Shown: piece after piece, positions 42,578-48,443 of the stretch
Layout of the letters: the number at the start of each line of letters is the position of its first letter
Numbering within the stretch: position 1 is the first letter of the stretch
From: Flavobacteriaceae bacterium
GTDB lineage: Bacteria > Bacteroidota > Bacteroidia > Flavobacteriales > Flavobacteriaceae
Length of the DNA: 48,443 nt
NCBI GenBank assembly: GCA_017858055.1
Contig: JAFMCA010000017.1
Span: forward strand, 1-48,443
Direction of reading: 5' to 3'
Made by a program: the position numbers and the translations under genes
The notes under the pieces: model-generated
What the model was told of the DNA's origin: nothing
Databases searched by the model: none
Seen by the model: only the letters and a program-made list of their open reading frames with translations

Positions 42578-42838
42578 TTATGCTTCAAAAGGCACAATGG
42601 AAACAAAAGACTTGTTGTCTTTTCTTTTAGTAAATTTCACTAAACCATCTACTTTTGCATGCAAGGTATGATCTTTCCCTACATATACATTTTCTCCCGG
42701 GTTGTGAGCTGTTCCACGTTGACGAATGATGATGTTCCCTGCGCGTGCAGCTTGACCACCAAAGATTTTAACGCCTAAACGTTTCGATTCTGATTCTCTA
42801 CCGTTTTTTGAACTCCCTACTCCTTTTTTATGTGCCAT
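42578..42838 (-). CDS. rpmA: 50S ribosomal protein L27
   Basis: An 86-residue L27 protein near the peptidyl transferase centre. The opening [20 protein letters not shown] and [20 protein letters not shown] are diagnostic. No N-terminal cleavage extension (as in Firmicutes). It follows rplU by 20 bases, the usual pair. Confidence 0.97.
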   Translation of the reverse strand: MAHKKGVGSSKNGRESESKRLGVKIFGGQAARAGNIIIRQRGTAHNPGENVYVGKDHTLHAKVDGLVKFTKRKDNKSFVSIVPFEA

Positions 42839-42858
42839 GATACAATGGTTTTAAATAT

Positions 42859-43398
42859 TTATTTTGAAAGGGCAGCGATAAGATCTGCTTTTTTCATTGA
42901 AGAAATACCTTCAACACCTTTCTTTTTTGCTGCTTCTTTAAGCTCGGCTACAGTTAGTTTGCTGTAATCCGTAGCTTCGGCTTTTTTAACCTCAGGTTTT
43001 TTAGCTGCAGGTTTTGCTGCTGCTTTCGTTTCCGTTTTTGAGGGTGCTGCTGCTTCTTTTGCAGGAGCTGCCTTAGGCTTTGCACCAGAAGCTTGGATAC
43101 TTTCAATAACCAATTCTGTTAAAGCTTGACGGTGACCGTTTTTAACACGGTAGCCTTTTCTTCTTTTTTTCTTAAATACGATGACTTTGTCACCTTTGAG
43201 ATGACCAACCACTTTTGCTTCTACAGAAGCTCCAGCGATAGCCGGGGCGCCAAGAGTCACTTTCTTTCCATCGTCTAGCAGAAATACTTTATCAAAAGAA
43301 ACTTTCGCTCCTTCTTGGTCTGCCAAACGGTGTACGAAAAGCTTTTGGTCTTGCACAACTTTAAATTGCTGCCCTGCTATTTCTACTATTGCGTACAT
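42859..43398 (-). CDS. rplU: 50S ribosomal protein L21 with C-terminal SAP/Rho_N-like extension
   Basis: A 179-residue L21 protein. The N-terminal 103 residues are normal L21 ([16 protein letters not shown], then [20 protein letters not shown]). It then carries an Ala/Lys/Pro-rich linker of about 40 residues and a C-terminal helix-turn-helix-like segment ([20 protein letters not shown] followed by [13 protein letters not shown]) resembling the SAP or Rho N-terminal domain, a nucleic-acid-binding fold. E. coli L21 has only about 103 residues. Promoter TTTG-N18-TATATTTG lies upstream. Confidence 0.94.
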   Translation of the reverse strand: MYAIVEIAGQQFKVVQDQKLFVHRLADQEGAKVSFDKVFLLDDGKKVTLGAPAIAGASVEAKVVGHLKGDKVIVFKKKRRKGYRVKNGHRQALTELVIESIQASGAKPKAAPAKEAAAPSKTETKAAAKPAAKKPEVKKAEATDYSKLTVAELKEAAKKKGVEGISSMKKADLIAALSK

Positions 43399-43420
43399 TT
43401 TCGTTTGTTTTTATGGACGG

Positions 43421-43450
43421 CAAATATAGCGAATTTTAAAACAAAACAAA
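43421..43450 (-). promoter_or_regulatory. Promoter of rplU-rpmA
   Basis: On the minus strand, TTTG (43450-43447), an 18-base spacer and TATATTTG (43428-43421) match the Bacteroidetes promoter. The leader is about 18 bases and has no obvious structure. Confidence 0.7.
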
Positions 43451-43461
43451 CATTTTTTCTT

Positions 43462-43836
43462 TTATTCCTTACCAAGAGCGTACTTTCCAGGACCTGTAAA
43501 ATAAAGTGTTAAAAATGCAATGAGATAAACAAAGGATTTTTCTTTAGTAGAGAATGGATCTCCATCATGAGCAATGGCAAAAGCGACCAACATCGTTATT
43601 ATTGGGAAAAGGGAGGCTATTCGTGTTTTCCAACCGATAAGAATTAAAATTGGAGCAATAAATTCTCCAATACTTGCCAAAATAAGGGAGAATGTAGGTC
43701 CTATACCAATGGGGTCTCCAAATTCAAAATTTCCTTGAATCACTTTCATGAATTTACCATAACCGTGTGTCATTAACCCTACGGAAAAACCGACACGAAG
43801 TAAAAGAAGACCAAAATTAATTGAAGCTGTTTTCAT
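43462..43836 (-). CDS. DoxX family membrane protein
   Basis: A 124-residue integral membrane protein with four predicted helices and the DoxX-type opening LRVGFSVGLMTHGYGKFMKV, EFIAPILILIGW and the closing LYFTGPGKYALGKE. DoxX proteins are loosely linked to oxidative stress or thiosulfate oxidation, but most have no known role. It lies 34 bases downstream of rfbB on the same strand, so it may be read through from the rhamnose operon, or start from a weak TAATTTTA box 12 bases before its ATG. Confidence 0.85.
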   Translation of the reverse strand: MKTASINFGLLLLRVGFSVGLMTHGYGKFMKVIQGNFEFGDPIGIGPTFSLILASIGEFIAPILILIGWKTRIASLFPIITMLVAFAIAHDGDPFSTKEKSFVYLIAFLTLYFTGPGKYALGKE

Positions 43837-43870
43837 TATTATGGGGTTTAAAATTATAGACCCAAGGTAG

Positions 43871-44863
43871 TTAATTATTTAAATAAAAATCAATGGTTTT
43901 ATTCATTCCGCTATCAAACGAAGTGGTTGCTTTCCAACCCAGCTCTTTTTTTATTTTTGAGGCATCTATTGCATAACGAAAATCATGTCCTAAGCGGTCT
44001 GTGACAAACTCAATAAGTTGTAATGAACTCCCTTGGGGTCTGTTTAGTTTTTGATCGACTCTATGGATGAGTTCATTAACTAAATCTATATTTTTAAGTT
44101 CATTATCTCCGCCGAGGGCATAGGTTTGTCCCGCCTTGCCTTGATGCAAAATAAGATCTATCGCTGCTGCATGATCTTCCACATACAACCAGTCCCGAAT
44201 ATTAGCTCCTTTTCCATAAACGGGTAACGATTTTTCTGCAACAATATTCTTGATCATAAGCGGAATTAATTTTTCTGAATGTTGACCGGGACCAAAATTA
44301 TTCGAACAATTGGATAAAACCACTGGCAAACCGTAGGTGTGATAATACGCTCTTACCAAATGATCTGAAGAGGCCTTTGATGCCGAATAAGGTGAGCGAG
44401 GATCGTAAGGGGTTGCTTCCGTAAAATAACCCTTACTTCCAAGACTTCCAAAAACCTCATCCGTAGAAATATGATAAAACCTTTGATCCTTGGCGTGATT
44501 GCCCCAATGCTGTCGAGCGGCTTCCAAAAGATTCAGTGTTCCCTGAATGTTGGTCTGTGCAAATGCAAAAGGGTTTTTTATGGAATTGTCTACATGAGAC
44601 TCTGCGGCTAGATGAATCACCGCATCAAAATCATATTGAGTAAACAACCCCTTTAAAGCTTCAAAATGATTGATGTCTTCCTTTACAAACTGATAATTGG
44701 GTGCGTGATCACAATCGCTTAAAAGGGTTAAATTTGCCGCATAGGTCAACGCATCCAAATTTACGATTTGCGTTTTTGGATAGTGATTTACCATCCGCCT
44801 TACCACATGCGAGCCAATAAAACCGGCTCCCCCTGTAATTAATATCGATCTAAATTGTTTCAT
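43871..44863 (-). CDS. rfbB: dTDP-glucose 4,6-dehydratase
   Basis: NAD-dependent short-chain dehydratase, 330 residues, second enzyme of dTDP-L-rhamnose synthesis. The nucleotide-binding ITGGAGFIGSHVVR is at the N-terminus, HLAAESHVDNSI and the catalytic YSASKASSDHLVRAYYHTYG follow, and SNNFGPGQHSEKLIPLMI is diagnostic for RfbB. Overlaps rfbD by 14 bases. Last of the four rhamnose genes in the operon. Confidence 0.96.
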   Translation of the reverse strand: MKQFRSILITGGAGFIGSHVVRRMVNHYPKTQIVNLDALTYAANLTLLSDCDHAPNYQFVKEDINHFEALKGLFTQYDFDAVIHLAAESHVDNSIKNPFAFAQTNIQGTLNLLEAARQHWGNHAKDQRFYHISTDEVFGSLGSKGYFTEATPYDPRSPYSASKASSDHLVRAYYHTYGLPVVLSNCSNNFGPGQHSEKLIPLMIKNIVAEKSLPVYGKGANIRDWLYVEDHAAAIDLILHQGKAGQTYALGGDNELKNIDLVNELIHRVDQKLNRPQGSSLQLIEFVTDRLGHDFRYAIDASKIKKELGWKATTSFDSGMNKTIDFYLNN

Positions 44864-45722
44864 GACTACGTATTTGTTCTATACAATCCCTTAACCCTAG
44901 CTCCCAATTTCGGATAGGTAAAGGTACTATCTTTTCGATTCGACTCGTATCCAATACCGATCTCATAGGCCTTTTCGCTGGAGTAGGATATTCTTTACTC
45001 GGTATGGGGTTAACCAAACAGGTTTCTCCACTCAATTCAACGATTCGTTGAGCAAACTCAAACCAATTGGTTGCTGGCCCTTGAGCGAAATGGTAGAGGC
45101 TAAAATTAAATAAATCTGGGTGATCCAATAGTCCCAAAACCGTTCGAGCCAAATCAATCCCGTAAGTGGGTTTTCCGACTTGATCATTAACTACATTGAT
45201 CTCCGTTTTCGATCGAGAAATTGAACGAATTGTTTTAACAAAATTATTCCCAAAAGGGCTAAATAACCATGAGATACGAAAGGTCACATGAGCACAGGGA
45301 GCACGACTAAGGATAACTTCGCCTGCATATTTGCTTTCCCCATAGGCATTTATTGGATTAGGGGTATCCGTCTCTAAATAGGCTTTTTCATTCGAGCCAT
45401 CAAAAATAAAATCGGTAGAAAAATGAATTAATTTTAGACCATTGGCCGTTGCAAAATCGACAAGTTTTTGAACTCCTATCCCATTTATTTTTTGGGCCTC
45501 TTCCCTTTCTTTTTCCGCTTGATCTACTTGAGTATAGGCCGCGCAATTGAGGATTCCTTCGAAAGACTGCCTTTCAAAATAAGCAGCTAACGAACTAGGT
45601 TGATTGAGGTCAATTTCCGAGCGATTCGCAAAAAAAAGTTGGTGCTGTGAAAACTCACTAGCCACCGACTTAAAACAGTTCCCTAATTGTCCACCAGCCC
45701 CAGTAACCAAATACCTAGACAT
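44850..45722 (-). CDS. rfbD: dTDP-4-dehydrorhamnose reductase
   Basis: The final enzyme of dTDP-L-rhamnose synthesis, 290 residues from the ATG at 45722 (MSRYLVTGAGGQLG). The frame is open to 45743, adding seven residues that precede the glycine-rich loop and are not typical. Catalytic Tyr-Lys is in NAYGESKYAGEVIL. The start overlaps the rfbC stop by 8 bases. Confidence 0.94.
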   Translation of the reverse strand: MSRYLVTGAGGQLGNCFKSVASEFSQHQLFFANRSEIDLNQPSSLAAYFERQSFEGILNCAAYTQVDQAEKEREEAQKINGIGVQKLVDFATANGLKLIHFSTDFIFDGSNEKAYLETDTPNPINAYGESKYAGEVILSRAPCAHVTFRISWLFSPFGNNFVKTIRSISRSKTEINVVNDQVGKPTYGIDLARTVLGLLDHPDLFNFSLYHFAQGPATNWFEFAQRIVELSGETCLVNPIPSKEYPTPAKRPMRSVLDTSRIEKIVPLPIRNWELGLRDCIEQIRSHETI

Positions 45723-46287
45723 ATAAGTTCTGGTTAAAATCAAAAAGGGGCGCTTGGTCCAGTTGGGGGTGTGTTTTATCTTTTTCAGATTGTATCCATT
45801 CCTCTGGAGGTATGCGCCAGTCTATTCCCAAGGTAGGATCATCAGGAGCAATACTTCCTTCCCTTTCCGGATGGTAGGGATGATCTACTTTGTAGGTAAA
45901 AAGTGAAGTTTCACTCAGGGTAATAAAACCGTGTGCAAATCCCCTAGGGATAAATAACTGCAATTGGTTTTCGGCACTTAACTCTTGACTAAAATGCTTT
46001 CCAAAAGTGGGAGAGCCCTTTCTGATATCAACCACCACATCCAAAACAATTCCGTCAAGAACGCCGACCAATTTGGATTGACTGCTTGGAGGCAGTTGAT
46101 AGTGTAAGCCTCTTAAAACTCCTTTCTTTGAAAAGGTAAGGTTGTCTTGGCAAAAAAAAATTTCCCTACCGGTTGAGGCTCTAAAATCGTTTTGATTGTA
46201 GCGTTCTGTAAAACTCCCCCGAGAATCGGTATGGAGTGTTGGCTTTAAAAGCCAGACGTCTTTAAATAAGGTGGGAATAGCGTTCAT
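45715..46287 (-). CDS. rfbC: dTDP-4-dehydrorhamnose 3,5-epimerase
   Basis: A cupin-fold epimerase of 190 residues, third step of the pathway. GVLRGLHYQ carries the catalytic His, followed by LDVVVDIRKGSPTFGKH and IPRGFAHGFITLSE (family signature). Located between rfbA and rfbD in one minus-strand unit, 108 bases after rfbA. That gap holds no gene and no clear promoter. Confidence 0.96.
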   Translation of the reverse strand: MNAIPTLFKDVWLLKPTLHTDSRGSFTERYNQNDFRASTGREIFFCQDNLTFSKKGVLRGLHYQLPPSSQSKLVGVLDGIVLDVVVDIRKGSPTFGKHFSQELSAENQLQLFIPRGFAHGFITLSETSLFTYKVDHPYHPEREGSIAPDDPTLGIDWRIPPEEWIQSEKDKTHPQLDQAPLFDFNQNLYV

Positions 46288-46395
46288 TAAATAGGTTCGG
46301 TTTTCCCAATTTTTAAAAAGTGAGGGAATGTTGTAAAATTAACTAATTTTTTTGTGGAAAAGGAGATCCCCTAAGTAGAGAGGATTTATAGAAGG

Positions 46396-47268
46396 CTAGC
46401 CGTATCGAGCGATCAGGTAATCCCCATAGCTTGAGCCCTTGAGGGTATGGGCGTTTTCGAGGAGTTGAACTTTGGTAATATAACCCTTTTCATAAGCGAC
46501 TTCTTCCAAACAACCAATCTTTAAGCCTTGACGTTTTTCAATGGTCTCAATAAATTGACTGGCTTCCAAAAGGGATTCATGGGTTCCCGTATCCAGCCAA
46601 GCAAAACCCCGATCTAGCGTTTCTACCTTGAGCGTTCCCTTTTCTAAAAAGTATTGGTTTACCGCTGTAATTTCCATTTCTCCCCGAGCGGAAGGCTGAA
46701 TAGACTTGGCTACTTTAACCACCTCATTAGGATAAAAGTAAAGCCCTACCACCGCTTGATTGCTTTTAGGTTCCTTGGGTTTTTCTTCAATTGCAATAGG
46801 TTTCCCTTGTGGATCAAACTCGATCACTCCATAACGCTGAGGGTCTTTGACGGTATAACCGAAAATTGTAGCCAAGGATCCTATTTCAGTTCGTTCTACA
46901 ACGGATTCCAGCTGTGAAGAAAAATCCAACCCGTAAAAAATATTATCCCCTAAAATCAAACAGACGGGATCTTGTCCGATAAAATCTTCCCCCAAAAGAA
47001 AAGCCTCTGCCAAACCTTTCGGTTGAGGCTGTACCTGATATTGTAATGTAATCCCCCATCTGCTTCCATCACCTAACAAACGCTCGTATTGATGAACGTC
47101 CTCCGAAGTACTGATTACTAAGACCTGACGAATACCCGCCAACATCAAAACCGATAAGGGATAATATACCATGGGCTTGTCATACACAGGCAAAAGCTGT
47201 TTGGACACCCCCAAAGTTACTGGGAAAAGTCTCGATCCAGTGCCGCCGGCAAGGAGAATGGCTTTCAT
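46396..47268 (-). CDS. rfbA: Glucose-1-phosphate thymidylyltransferase
   Basis: First enzyme of dTDP-rhamnose synthesis, 290 residues. LLAGGTGSRLFPVTLGVSKQ and LLPVYDKPMVYYPLSVLMLAG carry the nucleotide-binding and catalytic residues; CLILGDNIFYG has the metal-binding Asp. First gene of the rhamnose unit, with a TACCTTTG -7 box 14 bases upstream. The sugar would go to LPS or extracellular polysaccharide. Confidence 0.97.
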   Translation of the reverse strand: MKAILLAGGTGSRLFPVTLGVSKQLLPVYDKPMVYYPLSVLMLAGIRQVLVISTSEDVHQYERLLGDGSRWGITLQYQVQPQPKGLAEAFLLGEDFIGQDPVCLILGDNIFYGLDFSSQLESVVERTEIGSLATIFGYTVKDPQRYGVIEFDPQGKPIAIEEKPKEPKSNQAVVGLYFYPNEVVKVAKSIQPSARGEMEITAVNQYFLEKGTLKVETLDRGFAWLDTGTHESLLEASQFIETIEKRQGLKIGCLEEVAYEKGYITKVQLLENAHTLKGSSYGDYLIARYG

Positions 47269-47282
47269 GGGTTAATTTTTTT

Positions 47283-47290
47283 CAAAGGTA
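47283..47290 (-). promoter_or_regulatory. -7 box of the rhamnose operon
   Basis: TACCTTTG on the minus strand, 14 bases before the rfbA ATG. No clear -33 element. Confidence 0.55.
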
Positions 47291-47319
47291 AGAAGGTTTT
47301 ATTTGTTTAAGACCCTAAA

Positions 47320-47353
47320 AGTTTTGACTACAGCCCGTAGTTATTTCAAAACT
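47320..47353. repeat. Bulged hairpin in the spacer beside the integrase
   Basis: AGTTTTG (47320-47326) with CAAAACT (47347-47353) and, inside it, ACTAC (47327-47331) with GTAGT (47337-47341): 12 base pairs, an AGCCC loop and one 5-base bulge. It lies between the rhamnose operon and the recombinase. It is not followed by a T run on the plus strand, so not a standard terminator. Confidence 0.45.
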
Positions 47354-47382
47354 ACTCTTTGTTAAGTCCTATATTTATTGAC

Positions 47383-47406
47383 TTTATATGTTATTTAACA
47401 TATAAA
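47383..47406. repeat. Perfect 10-bp inverted repeat
   Basis: TTTATATGTT (47383-47392) and AACATATAAA (47397-47406) with an ATTT centre. Very AT-rich, between the rhamnose operon and the recombinase gene. It may be a regulator or recombinase binding site; no family match. Confidence 0.5.
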
Positions 47407-47496
47407 ATAACGTATATTTAAATGTAAATTTTAAGCTAAGTTACGTTAGAAAATTTTATTTAAAATGTTAAATGAAATTTGAAGTTAGTTATAATA

Positions 47497-47513
47497 TTCA
47501 CAAATCATGTGAA
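47497..47513. promoter_or_regulatory. Operator-like inverted repeat before the recombinase gene
   Basis: TTCACA-AATCA-TGTGAA is a perfect 6+6 bp dyad, 16 bases upstream of the recombinase ATG. Position suggests control of the recombinase, or a binding site of the recombinase itself. The rest of 47407-47496 shows nothing recognisable; no clear -7 box was found. Confidence 0.4.
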
Positions 47514-47529
47514 AATTACACAATAAAAA

Positions 47530-48443
47530 ATGGGTGATTACAACCATAAAATAGTTGCGAATGGTAGAGATCAAGGGGTATTACTCACTCAGATCTCTAG
47601 CTATATAAAACATGCACCTCTAAGAAGACTTAAAAGAAGTGGCTCACTTGGTTTGTCCAATAATTCTATCAGGAATCTAAAACGATTTTATGATTTAATT
47701 CAGGAATTTGAATCTGATTTTGGTCAATCGATCATGTTAGATACAATAGATCACATGTTAGTTAATGCGTTTAAAGAATGGCTTTTAACTAAAAAAGAAT
47801 ATTCACTTAATAACGCTGGTCTTCAATTAAAGCTTCTAAAAATGATTTGTAAAGAAGCTGAAAGAATGAGTATTAATGTAAATCCATATACCAGACACAT
47901 AGAATCGTTTACTCAAAAAAGTAAAGATCGCGTATTACAAACCATATCATTTGAAGAAATAAAACAAATAAAGGCACTCAGAGATTTACCTTCCACCCTT
48001 GAAAATGCAAAAAAATGGATACTTGTTGGACTGTATATAGGCCAAAGGGTTTCTGATCTATTGGCACTTAAACCATCACAGCTCAGATTTATAGAAAACG
48101 GCGTATACATAGATATTAATCAGCAAAAAACCGATAAATATGTGACTGTTGGGGTGGTAGATAGAAAAGTCATTCAAATTTTAAAACAGCGTTTTCCATA
48201 TGCTATTTCTGCTCAATTATTCAATAGACAAATAAAACAGATTTGTCAGATAGCTGAGTTAAATGACATGGTGAGTGGTTATAAATTATGCCCTAAAACA
48301 AGAAGAAAAAGATTAGGGACCCATCCAAAATATAGTCTTCTCTCGTCTCATGACTTAAGGCGGTCATTTGCTACTAATTACTTTGGGAAAATAGAGACTC
48401 CTATTTTAATGCAAATCACCGGTCACTCAAAGGAAAGTACATT
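47530..48443 (+). CDS. Tyrosine recombinase/integrase (3' end outside window)
   Basis: An open frame from the ATG at 47530 to the right edge, 304 codons with no stop. The N-terminal half fits the SAM-like core-binding domain of Bacteroidota integrases. Catalytic residues: Arg173 in GQRVSDLLAL, Lys200 in QQKTDKYVTV, His274 and Arg277 in SHDLRRSFATNYFG, and His299 in ITGHSKEST. The nucleophilic Tyr is expected a few codons past the edge. This is the XerC/D-like phage or transposon integrase fold, and it probably marks one end of an integrated element. The region is more AT-rich than the genes before it, and no tRNA is adjacent in the window. Confidence 0.9.
   Translation, partial: MGDYNHKIVANGRDQGVLLTQISSYIKHAPLRRLKRSGSLGLSNNSIRNLKRFYDLIQEFESDFGQSIMLDTIDHMLVNAFKEWLLTKKEYSLNNAGLQLKLLKMICKEAERMSINVNPYTRHIESFTQKSKDRVLQTISFEEIKQIKALRDLPSTLENAKKWILVGLYIGQRVSDLLALKPSQLRFIENGVYIDINQQKTDKYVTVGVVDRKVIQILKQRFPYAISAQLFNRQIKQICQIAELNDMVSGYKLCPKTRRKRLGTHPKYSLLSSHDLRRSFATNYFGKIETPILMQITGHSKEST

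Noticed and set aside
46288-46395. Separate promoter or small gene between rfbA and rfbC
   Set aside because: No TAnnTTTG box in a suitable place and no plausible reading frame; probably an untranslated gap within one operon.
47269-47529. tRNA-type attachment site for the recombinase
   Set aside because: No tRNA-like sequence or cloverleaf was seen in the spacer or next to the gene.
47913-48110. 65-codon minus-strand open frame at the right end
   Set aside because: It is antisense to the partial tyrosine recombinase, whose catalytic motifs are on the plus strand.

Overview
This 48.4 kb window is a stretch of chromosome from a member of the Bacteroidota, almost certainly a marine-type flavobacterium. 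The evidence is AT-rich DNA, promoters of the form TAnnTTTG (the Bacteroidetes -7 box) before many genes, near absence of Shine-Dalgarno sequences, and family-typical content: a suf operon carrying a DUF2480 gene, DUF3127, DUF4301, a choice-of-anchor B lipoprotein and an L21 protein with a long tail. Gene density is very high, with many 1- to 4-base overlaps. No tRNA, rRNA or CRISPR array was seen.

Layout. 1-6773: minus-strand Fe-S assembly operon (sufA-like, sufB, C, D, S, E, a DUF59 protein, DUF2480), followed by a glycosyltransferase cut by the window edge. 6836-9482: two coupled minus-strand lipoprotein genes. 9532-13620: thiL, a ZIP metal transporter, lycopene cyclase and a polyprenyl diphosphate synthase. 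13689-20341: a tetR-tolC-adaptor-RND efflux operon ended by a strong terminator. 20342-27933: aspS, a small membrane protein, a cold-shock protein, tadA, dxs and polA. 28005-30788: rplM-rpsI and rpsB-tsf with structured leaders. 30787-35207: tag, a DUF3127 protein, an orphan histidine kinase, a HIT protein, greA and a Rieske-like lipoprotein/outer-membrane pair. 35204-41187: a thiamine-uptake locus (TonB receptor under a TPP riboswitch, DUF4301, NadR-like kinase, PnuC/PnuT transporter, thiamine-binding protein) led by a phosphopantetheinyl transferase. 41139-43450: ahcY, rpmA, rplU. 43462-47290: DoxX protein and the dTDP-rhamnose genes rfbB, D, C, A. 47320-48443: an AT-rich spacer with inverted repeats and a tyrosine recombinase cut by the right edge, probably the start of a mobile element.

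How the genes connect. Dxs (a TPP enzyme) feeds isoprenoid precursors to the polyprenyl synthase and then to lycopene cyclase, so carotenoid or retinal synthesis is implied. ThiL needs thiamine monophosphate. The riboswitch-linked locus appears to bring in thiamine across the outer membrane (TonB receptor) and inner membrane (PnuT), and the NadR-like kinase is a good candidate for making the monophosphate that ThiL uses; that last step is inference.

The most interesting signals are: the possible new thiamine kinase plus DUF4301; a fixed 4-base spacing between the -7 box and the start codon at six genes, suggesting leaderless mRNAs; five of seven tail-to-tail gene pairs sharing a 4-base stop overlap; structured ribosomal-protein leaders; face-to-face promoters between ahcY and the phosphopantetheinyl transferase; and GC-rich palindromes on both sides of the orphan kinase.
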